A stretch of 31,140 nt of DNA, from positions 1 to 31,140 of the forward strand of contig JBKJTP010000165.1 in assembly GCA_046590195.1 (NCBI GenBank). Reading direction: 5' to 3'. This document shows, in pieces, positions 22,876-29,070 of the stretch (the stretch's first letter is position 1; every line of letters begins with the position of its first letter). The notes beneath the pieces were generated by a model that saw only the letters and a program-made list of their open reading frames with translations, ran no database searches and was not told the DNA's origin. The DNA is from JBKJTP01 sp046590195. GTDB lineage: Bacteria > Bacteroidota > Ignavibacteria > Palsa-1295. Made by a program: the position numbers and the translations under genes.

Positions 22876-22931
22876 TTTCAGTCAGTATCGCTATTGCGCC
22901 ATTCGGCGTGATGGAGGTCAGGAGGAATGGT

Positions 22932-23786
22932 ATGAGATGGATAGGTTACGTTACGTTGATGATCTGTGCGCTTTGTCTCGCTGGTGAGGCGGATGCACAG
23001 ACGAAGAAGACTTCAAAGAAGAAGACAAAAACTTCTGAGAAGCAAGTTGAAAAGAAAGCAGCAGGCATTTCGATCGCAAAGGGTGGGAAGATGGTACGTC
23101 CAACTTCCAGTCTCGAGAAAGGCAGTGTAGGCTACTACTTCTATCCGATGACGCCAGGCAGTTACTGGAAGACCCGGACAGTCAAGTCGCTGTACGATCT
23201 TCAGGATAGCCTGATCGCGTCGGACACGATGTTCAACAAAGAGGTCGTGAGCACGAACTCGGCGCCGAGCATTCAGGGTCTGCCGCTGATCAAGTGTCAA
23301 TCCAGGAGCTACCGCAGGGGGCAGCATGAGGATTCCGTACAAGCGCAGGAAGTGGCTTATTACGTTGACGATTCGCTGATCATGGCGGTCTTCAACAACT
23401 CGATCACTCACAGTCAGAACGTATCGTTGCTGACGACCCCGCTTCGCGAAGGCTACATCTGGCCTGAGCGATTCGAAGATTCGATCGGGACCAAGGTTGT
23501 GAGCTTGCATGAGACCGTCGTGACTCCTGCAGGTAAGTTTGAGAACGCAGTCTTGACGTCAACAAGACTCGGCTTCGGTGAACTCTCGAAGTATTTCGTT
23601 GGCCAGCACGGTATTGTGAAGGTGATCTTCCGTGGTTTCGCTAATGGCGGAATGGGTAAGATCCTCGTTACGACCGAACTGATGGAGATCCATCACGAGC
23701 TCTCTCACATGGAAGGCTCACCATCGGATCAAGTTGATCCGGATCGAGTCGTTCCGGATCGAGTCGATCCGACGATGGCAAAATAG
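22932..23786 (+). CDS. Secreted/periplasmic protein of unknown function inside the atp cluster
   Basis: A 284-aa protein with a signal peptide (MRWIGYVTLMICALCLAGEA, cleavage likely after ADA at residue 22), then a lysine/threonine-rich linker. A probably beta-rich domain includes YYFYPMTPGSYWKTRTVKSL, VVTPAGKFENAV and YFVGQHGIVKVIF. That PAG.FENAV...G.G.VK pattern recalls DUF3108-like envelope proteins, but I cannot assign a family. ATG 22932 has a strong AGGAGG (22920-22925) with six-base spacing; a longer frame from TTG 22872 would overlap atpH. The C-terminus has three DxVxP repeats. Its position between atpH and atpA suggests co-expression only. Confidence 0.75.
   Translation: MRWIGYVTLMICALCLAGEADAQTKKTSKKKTKTSEKQVEKKAAGISIAKGGKMVRPTSSLEKGSVGYYFYPMTPGSYWKTRTVKSLYDLQDSLIASDTMFNKEVVSTNSAPSIQGLPLIKCQSRSYRRGQHEDSVQAQEVAYYVDDSLIMAVFNNSITHSQNVSLLTTPLREGYIWPERFEDSIGTKVVSLHETVVTPAGKFENAVLTSTRLGFGELSKYFVGQHGIVKVIFRGFANGGMGKILVTTELMEIHHELSHMEGSPSDQVDPDRVVPDRVDPTMAK
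23727..23771. repeat. Three tandem 15-bp repeats at the 3' end of the secreted-protein gene
   Basis: Consecutive units GATCAAGTTGATCCG, GATCGAGTCGTTCCG and GATCGAGTCGATCCG encode DQVDP, DRVVP and DRVDP. Because the unit is a multiple of three, copy-number change would lengthen or shorten the acidic C-terminal tail without a frameshift. Confidence 0.8.
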
Positions 23787-23856
23787 ATTTTTGATCTTGT
23801 GGTCGCAGAGCTCATTGAGCTGGCGATACACATCAAGCATTAAACGCTAAGATAGC

Positions 23857-25404
23857 ATGGCATCAGTAAGACCAGATGAAGTAAGCGCGATCCTTCGCCA
23901 GCAGCTTACCGGTTTCGAGAAGGAAGTCGATGTGTATGATGTCGGTACCGTCCTGATGGTCGGTGACGGTGTTTCCCGCGTGTACGGCCTCTCGAAGTGT
24001 ATGGCCGGCGAACTTCTCGAATTCCCGAACGGTGTGTTCGGTATGGCGCTGAACCTCGAAGAGGACAACGTCGGTGCCGTTCTCTTCGGCGATGAGACGC
24101 TCGTAAAGGAAGGCGACACTGTGCGCCGCACAGGCCGAGTTGCTTCTATGCCTGTTAGCGATGCAATGCTTGGCCGCGTCATCAATCCGCTCGGTATTCC
24201 GATCGATGGTGGTGCGCCGATCCCAGCAGACAAATTCTTGCCGATCGAGCGTAAAGCGCTCGGCGTTATGCAGCGTTCACCGGTTAATCAGCCGCTGCAG
24301 ACAGGTCTGAAGGCAGTTGACGGTATGATCCCGATCGGCCGCGGACAGCGCGAGTTGATCATTGGTGACCGTCAGACAGGTAAGACCACGGTTGCGATCG
24401 ATACGATCATTAACCAGAAGACGACACACACCGAAGAGGCGAAGGCAGCAGGTATCGAGCCTGTGTATTGTATCTACGTCGCTATCGGTCAGAAGGCATC
24501 GACCGTAGCACTCGTTCGCTCGAAGCTCGAAGAGCACGGTGCAATGGCCTATACTGCGATCATCGTTGCTACGGCTTCAGATCCAGCTCCATTGCAGTTC
24601 ATTGCTCCTTACTCAGGCGCAACGCTTGGTGAGCACTTCCGCGATACGGGCCGTCATGCGCTCGTCGTATATGATGATCTTACAAAGCAGGCAGCTGCAT
24701 ACCGCGAGGTATCGCTCTTGCTTCGCCGTCCACCAGGACGCGAGGCGTATCCTGGCGACGTATTCTATCTACACTCACGCTTGCTCGAACGCTCGTCAAA
24801 GCTCTCGAAAGAGCTCGGTGGCGGATCGCTCACAGCGCTTCCAATGATCGAGACACAGGCTGGTGACGTATCGGCTTACATTCCAACGAATGTGATCTCG
24901 ATCACTGACGGACAGATCTATCTCGAGCCTAACCTTTTCAACGCAGGTGTTCGTCCGGCTATCAACGTCGGTATCTCAGTGTCCCGCGTAGGCGGTAACG
25001 CACAGATCAAGGCGATGAAGCAGGTTGCGGGTCGCCTTCGTCTCGAGCTTGCACAGTATCGTGAGCTTGAAGCATTCGCGAAGTTCGGATCGGATCTCGA
25101 TAAGTCGACCCAGCAGCAGCTCAATCGTGGCGCCCGTCTCGTCGAGCTCCTCAAGCAGGGACAGTACTCACCGGTACCGGTCGAAGAGCAGGTCGTCGTG
25201 CTCTATGCGGGTACCAACGGCTACATCGATACGATCCCTGTTCCGCAGGTTCGCCGATATGAGACAGAGCTTCTTGACTTCATGCGCTTGCGCCATCAGG
25301 ATGTCCTTAATGCGATCGTATCGAAGAAGACACTCGATGAAGAGCTGACCGGAAAGCTGAAGAGCATCCTCTCTAGCTTCACTGAGAACTTCGTGCGGGC
25401 ATAA
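23857..25404 (+). CDS. atpA: F-type ATP synthase F1 subunit alpha
   Basis: A 515-aa nucleotide-binding, non-catalytic hexamer subunit. It has a Walker A GDRQTGKTT (residues 170-178), ALVVYDDLTKQAAAYREVSL (268-287), PPGREAYPGDVFYLHSRLLE and the arginine finger R377 in GISVSRVGG. Length and motifs are standard. It is preceded by a 70-base gap after the secreted protein gene and followed by an intrinsic terminator. The catalytic beta subunit gene (atpD) is not in the window. Confidence 0.97.
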   Translation: MASVRPDEVSAILRQQLTGFEKEVDVYDVGTVLMVGDGVSRVYGLSKCMAGELLEFPNGVFGMALNLEEDNVGAVLFGDETLVKEGDTVRRTGRVASMPVSDAMLGRVINPLGIPIDGGAPIPADKFLPIERKALGVMQRSPVNQPLQTGLKAVDGMIPIGRGQRELIIGDRQTGKTTVAIDTIINQKTTHTEEAKAAGIEPVYCIYVAIGQKASTVALVRSKLEEHGAMAYTAIIVATASDPAPLQFIAPYSGATLGEHFRDTGRHALVVYDDLTKQAAAYREVSLLLRRPPGREAYPGDVFYLHSRLLERSSKLSKELGGGSLTALPMIETQAGDVSAYIPTNVISITDGQIYLEPNLFNAGVRPAINVGISVSRVGGNAQIKAMKQVAGRLRLELAQYRELEAFAKFGSDLDKSTQQQLNRGARLVELLKQGQYSPVPVEEQVVVLYAGTNGYIDTIPVPQVRRYETELLDFMRLRHQDVLNAIVSKKTLDEELTGKLKSILSSFTENFVRA

Positions 25405-25412
25405 CGTTTTCT

Positions 25413-25447
25413 AGAGCCGCTCCAAAAAAATGCGGCTCTTGATTTTT
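25413..25447 (+). terminator. Intrinsic terminator after atpA
   Basis: Perfect 8-bp stem AGAGCCGC / GCGGCTCT (25413-25420, 25432-25439), an A-rich 11-base loop, then TGATTTTTG. It lies nine bases after the atpA stop, so the GWxTD gene and atpG may need their own promoter or depend on read-through. Confidence 0.75.
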
Positions 25448-25489
25448 GTGGGTATTGGATCATTACGCAACCTCACTCAATGAGGCGTG

Positions 25490-25505
25490 TTACTTTTCAA
25501 AGTAA
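25490..25505. promoter_or_regulatory. Near-perfect palindrome upstream of the GWxTD gene
   Basis: Arms TTACTTT and AAAGTAA around TC, 18 bases before the start codon at 25524 and after the atpA terminator. A second small repeat, CCTCA-CTCAA-TGAGG, lies just before it (about 25471-25485). Possible operator; no promoter hexamers could be assigned with confidence. Confidence 0.35.
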
Positions 25506-25523
25506 TCTCAGCTCGACCGTTGA

Positions 25524-26681
25524 ATGATGTTATCTAACTGCAGGATCCCAACCCCATTGTGTTCGATCGTTCATTGGAAATTTGTTCTCTACGTCCTGAT
25601 AGGCCTGTGCTTATCTGCACCGGCCTCTGCACAGGATTCGACAGTGAAGGTTGATACTACCTTCGTCTTCGGTACGGAGACTGCTCCGCAAGAAAAGGCG
25701 AAGCGTGAGAAGAAACTTGAGATGTTGATCACCGCTGGTGCAGGACTTTATCAGACCTTCAGAGGCGACGAGTACAAGAAGCTGTTTCAGCCAACGGCTA
25801 ACGTTGATTTTTATCTCGAGCCAGGCGGCATCGGTTTCATCGTCGGCGCACACTTAGGCTACGCCGATTTTTTCACGCAAGGTATCTCGTTCGGAATTCG
25901 GGAGCGTCTGGGCTTTCTAAGCGCAGAAAGACTTGACACCTATACCGAGCTCAGCGTACTCTTCTTTGACGATAAAGCTTATGCTCGATCGTTTGAGACC
26001 GGGTTCCGTGGTGCGCTTGCAGGCGTCTTTCCGCAAAATACGTACGGGTTGATGTTGCGCCTCGCTGCAGAATATCGAGGAAGAAGAAGTCCTCCGGGCC
26101 GTGAGGATGCTCTCAAACCACTCTATTGGGTCGGTCTTGAAGGTGGCATTAGCTTCTCGCTCTTGGGCACCAATCAAGGGCTTACGCGTAAGGACTCGCT
26201 GCGTGTTGGACTGCGTCATATCCTCAGTTCGCAAGAGCTTGCGGATCTGGATGGTGTCTCGAACGAGTCGGTCGACATCTGGTACGAGCGCTACTGGCAG
26301 AAGAAGGACCTGACCCCACGCACGCCACTCAACGAAGCGCGTGAAGAATTTGAATCGCGGGTTCGCTCTGCGAATGCGCAGTTCGGAAAGTTGAGACGCT
26401 TGGGCGTTGACACTGACCGAGGCAGGGCTACAGTAGTGTATGGCAAGCCTAATTACATTGAGTCGGCTGAGGGTGCAACGGGCGCCGCCTCATACGAATT
26501 GTGGGTCTATGAGAACAGAGTTCGTGGATATCAGGGAGCGTTATTCCTCTTCGAATCGGGATACACTTCAGAGTATCGGCAGATCTATTCCAACGTGAAT
26601 GGAGAGATCTCCGGAGCTTTACCGAGTACGGTCCCAAACCGGATCTTTCAGGTCATTGACCGATACGATCCGCAGAGATAG
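25524..26681 (+). CDS. Envelope protein with beta-barrel-like domain and C-terminal GWxTD domain
   Basis: A 385-aa exported protein. A hydrophobic signal segment (about 19-36, ending PASAQ) follows a longer-than-usual N-terminal leader. Residues 65-215 show alternating amphipathic strands with aromatic ends (VDFYLEPGGIGFIVGAHLGY, GISFSLLG), like a small outer-membrane barrel or sandwich. Residues 228-345 match the GWxTD family: RHILSSQELADL, FESRVRSANAQFGKLRRLGV, DTDRGRATVVYGKPNYIE. The eponymous motif reads GVDTD, with Val for Trp. GWxTD proteins are typical of Bacteroidetes/Chlorobi-group genomes; their function is unknown. It lies between atpA and atpG, after a terminator. Confidence 0.82.
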   Translation: MMLSNCRIPTPLCSIVHWKFVLYVLIGLCLSAPASAQDSTVKVDTTFVFGTETAPQEKAKREKKLEMLITAGAGLYQTFRGDEYKKLFQPTANVDFYLEPGGIGFIVGAHLGYADFFTQGISFGIRERLGFLSAERLDTYTELSVLFFDDKAYARSFETGFRGALAGVFPQNTYGLMLRLAAEYRGRRSPPGREDALKPLYWVGLEGGISFSLLGTNQGLTRKDSLRVGLRHILSSQELADLDGVSNESVDIWYERYWQKKDLTPRTPLNEAREEFESRVRSANAQFGKLRRLGVDTDRGRATVVYGKPNYIESAEGATGAASYELWVYENRVRGYQGALFLFESGYTSEYRQIYSNVNGEISGALPSTVPNRIFQVIDRYDPQR

Positions 26682-26732
26682 AGTTTAAGTTTTTGCTAGT
26701 TATCGCATAACTAGACATAGCATAAAGAGAAG

Positions 26733-27647
26733 ATGGCAACATTACGTGAGATCAAGAGACGAATCGTTGGCGTACGTTCTACCGCCAAGATCACGCAGGC
26801 GATGAAGATGGTCGCGGCAGCAAAGTTGCGCCGTGCCCAGGATTCGATCATTGCGGCGCGTCCGTACTCGCGCGCACTCGAAGCGTTGCTCAAGGATCTT
26901 CTTTCGAACGTCGATCCCGAGTCGATCCAGTCGCCATTGCTCTTCGGTCGCCCTACGGCATCAGCGAACGAGCGCGTGCTGTTGATCATCATCACGAGCG
27001 ATCGCGGTCTTGCAGGTGCGTTTAATGCGGGACTAATACGCTTCACAGAAGCACGCATTCGTGAGGTCTACAGCGAGCATCTTAGCACCAATCGTTTGAG
27101 CTTGATCACCGTAGGCCGCCGCGGCACCGATTATTTCGCTAAGCGCGATTACACTGTGATCGAGAAGCTTGTTGGTATTTTCTCGAAGCTCGAGTTTGAG
27201 ACAGCCCGCCAGCTTCGCCGCACAGCGGTCGAGGCGTTCAGCCGAGGCGATTTCGATCGCGTCGAGTTGGTTTATAACGAGTTCAAGTCTGTCATGTCGC
27301 AGAAGCCTACTGCCGACAAGTTGCTGCCGATCATCGAGTCGAACACGGACGAACATGGCGGAACGGCATCCTACCATCCTGCGAAGGATTACATCTATGA
27401 GCCAAGCCCAGCGGATTTGCTCGAAGGCTTAACTCCAAAGCATCTCGACACGATGATCTGGAAGGCGCTGCTCGAATCGAACGCAGCAGAGCAGGGCGCA
27501 CGCATGACGGCAATGGATAGCGCGACGAAGAACGCGAAGGACCTCGTCAAGGCGCTGCAGCTCCAGTATAATAAGGCACGTCAGGCAGCCATCACAAAGG
27601 AGATCCTCGAGATCGTCGGCGGCGCAGAAGCGCTCTCAAAGCAATAA
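26733..27647 (+). CDS. atpG: F-type ATP synthase F1 subunit gamma
   Basis: A 304-aa central-stalk rotor subunit. The N-terminal helix MATLREIKRRIVGVRSTAKI continues TQAMKMVAAAKLRRAQ; the middle has LLIIITSDRGLAGAFN; the C-terminal helix has GARMTAMDSATKNAKDLV and RQAAITKEILEIVGGAEAL. Slightly longer than E. coli gamma (287 aa). It is separated from atpA by the GWxTD gene and followed 16 bases later by yggS, with no atpD/atpC after it. Confidence 0.95.
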   Translation: MATLREIKRRIVGVRSTAKITQAMKMVAAAKLRRAQDSIIAARPYSRALEALLKDLLSNVDPESIQSPLLFGRPTASANERVLLIIITSDRGLAGAFNAGLIRFTEARIREVYSEHLSTNRLSLITVGRRGTDYFAKRDYTVIEKLVGIFSKLEFETARQLRRTAVEAFSRGDFDRVELVYNEFKSVMSQKPTADKLLPIIESNTDEHGGTASYHPAKDYIYEPSPADLLEGLTPKHLDTMIWKALLESNAAEQGARMTAMDSATKNAKDLVKALQLQYNKARQAAITKEILEIVGGAEALSKQ

Positions 27648-27663
27648 GCAAACACTGCCGGAT

Positions 27664-28347
27664 ATGTCTCTGGCAGCGAATCTTGCTAGCGTTGAATCAA
27701 AGATACTGGCAGCGTGCGAACGCGCCGGTCGTTTGCGCAATGACGTCACACTTGTAGCCGTCTCCAAATTCCATGCTGTTTCCGCGATCCGAGAGCTCTA
27801 CGAACTCGGCGTCCGCGATTTCGGAGAAAGCCGCGTGCAGGAGCTTGTGGAGAAGCGTCCAGAATTGCCACGTGATATTAATTGGCACTTCATCGGCCCG
27901 CTCCAATCGAACAAAGCGAAGTATCTCGTACCGTTCGTGCATCTGGTGCATGCGGTCGAATCGATCTCCGGACTCGAAGAGCTTGATCGTCAAGCAACAA
28001 TAAAGGAGCGCGAGCTCGATGTGCTGATCCAGGTCAATATCAGCAAGGAGGATCAAAAGCACGGAGTTGAGGAGACAGAACTGATCCTGCTGATCGACAA
28101 CCTCATCGAGGGCTACCACCTCCGGCTCCGCGGCCTCATGGGGATGGCCTCTTTCGAGAGTGATCCTGAAAATACGCGTGAACAATTCCGCCGCCTAAAG
28201 CTCTTACATACTAGGATAAGAACCACTTTTCCCCACATTGCCTCATTTACCGAGATGTCAATGGGGATGACCAACGATTTCGAGATCGCGATCGAGGAGG
28301 GTTCTACGATCGTCAGGATTGGCAGCGCTCTCTTCGGGGAGAGATAA
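27664..28347 (+). CDS. yggS: YggS/PROSC-family pyridoxal phosphate homeostasis protein
   Basis: A 227-aa cytoplasmic PLP-binding protein of the alanine racemase-like fold III type. The PLP Lys is K35 in VTLVAVSKFHAVSAI. Other family blocks are FGESRVQELVEK, INWHFIGPLQSNKAKYL, VNISKEDQKHGV and LSMGMTNDFEIAIEEGSTIVRIG (read from TEMSMGMTNDFE). It manages free PLP levels and has no known catalytic activity. Starting 16 bases after atpG, it is probably co-transcribed with it and with the DivIVA-domain gene downstream, a pairing seen in other bacteria where yggS lies near division genes. Confidence 0.95.
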   Translation: MSLAANLASVESKILAACERAGRLRNDVTLVAVSKFHAVSAIRELYELGVRDFGESRVQELVEKRPELPRDINWHFIGPLQSNKAKYLVPFVHLVHAVESISGLEELDRQATIKERELDVLIQVNISKEDQKHGVEETELILLIDNLIEGYHLRLRGLMGMASFESDPENTREQFRRLKLLHTRIRTTFPHIASFTEMSMGMTNDFEIAIEEGSTIVRIGSALFGER

Positions 28348-28419
28348 AAGTCCTGAATGCTGGGTCTTGAGTGCTGGTCTTTTGCTTTGTCTCTGTCAAA
28401 TTTTATCGCTTGCCCTGCT

Positions 28420-29025
28420 ATGCAATCACGCCTATCTGCACTAGACATTAAGAAGAAGGAATTCGAACAGAAGATGCGTGGATACGACGCCGTCGAAGTT
28501 CGCGCCTATCTCGATATTGTCTCGCAGGAGATGGACTCACTGACCATCGAGAAAGCCCAGGCAGAGCACGAACTTGCTGATACGAAGAAGCGATTGGAGC
28601 ACTTCCTCAGCCTCGAGCAGACGCTCGAACGCACGCTCGTCGGGGCACAGCAGACCTCGATCAAGATGGAAGAGCAAGCTCGCAAGGAATCAGAGCTCAT
28701 CATTCGCGAAGCAGAGCTCAAGCGCGACCAGGCGCTGAACAACATCAACTCAGAACTCGATAAAGCGCAGGGCGAGCTCTTCAGGCTACGCGCAGAGTAT
28801 GACTCGACGCTTGTCCGAATGCGCGCTCTCATGTCCGGCTTCGCCGCATTCATGGAGCGTTTAGAGGCCGATGCGAAGTTGTCATTACCGGCAGCTTCTT
28901 CGCAGATCGTGCCGATGCCAGTTTCGTCGACGAATGGTCAGGAGCAGCCAACGATCGTTGCTCCGACACCAGCCGATTCGATGTCTGCGAGCGGCGGCGC
29001 TCCGACGCTCGAGTTTAGCTTATAG
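28420..29025 (+). CDS. DivIVA-domain coiled-coil protein
   Basis: A 201-aa protein beginning MQSRLSALDIKKKEFEQKMR with GYDAVEVRAYLDIVSQEMD, the DivIVA/GpsB lipid-binding N-terminal motif. A long charged coiled coil (about 35-155) and a flexible Pro/Ser/Thr-rich tail (165-201) follow. DivIVA proteins bind curved membrane and organise poles or septa; the exact role here is inferred. ATG 28420 is chosen because the family motif starts immediately after it; an in-frame ATG at 28357 would add 21 unrelated residues. It follows yggS by 72 bases. Confidence 0.87.
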   Translation: MQSRLSALDIKKKEFEQKMRGYDAVEVRAYLDIVSQEMDSLTIEKAQAEHELADTKKRLEHFLSLEQTLERTLVGAQQTSIKMEEQARKESELIIREAELKRDQALNNINSELDKAQGELFRLRAEYDSTLVRMRALMSGFAAFMERLEADAKLSLPAASSQIVPMPVSSTNGQEQPTIVAPTPADSMSASGGAPTLEFSL

Positions 29026-29070
29026 GTACTGCGGCAACTCGCCGCTGTTGTTGTTGTCTTCCGAACTTAC

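Noticed and set aside
28340..28390. GGGTCTTG and GGTCTTTT before the DivIVA gene as another octamer array
   Set aside because: Only two loosely similar words, not in 8-bp register, and no S23 gene nearby.
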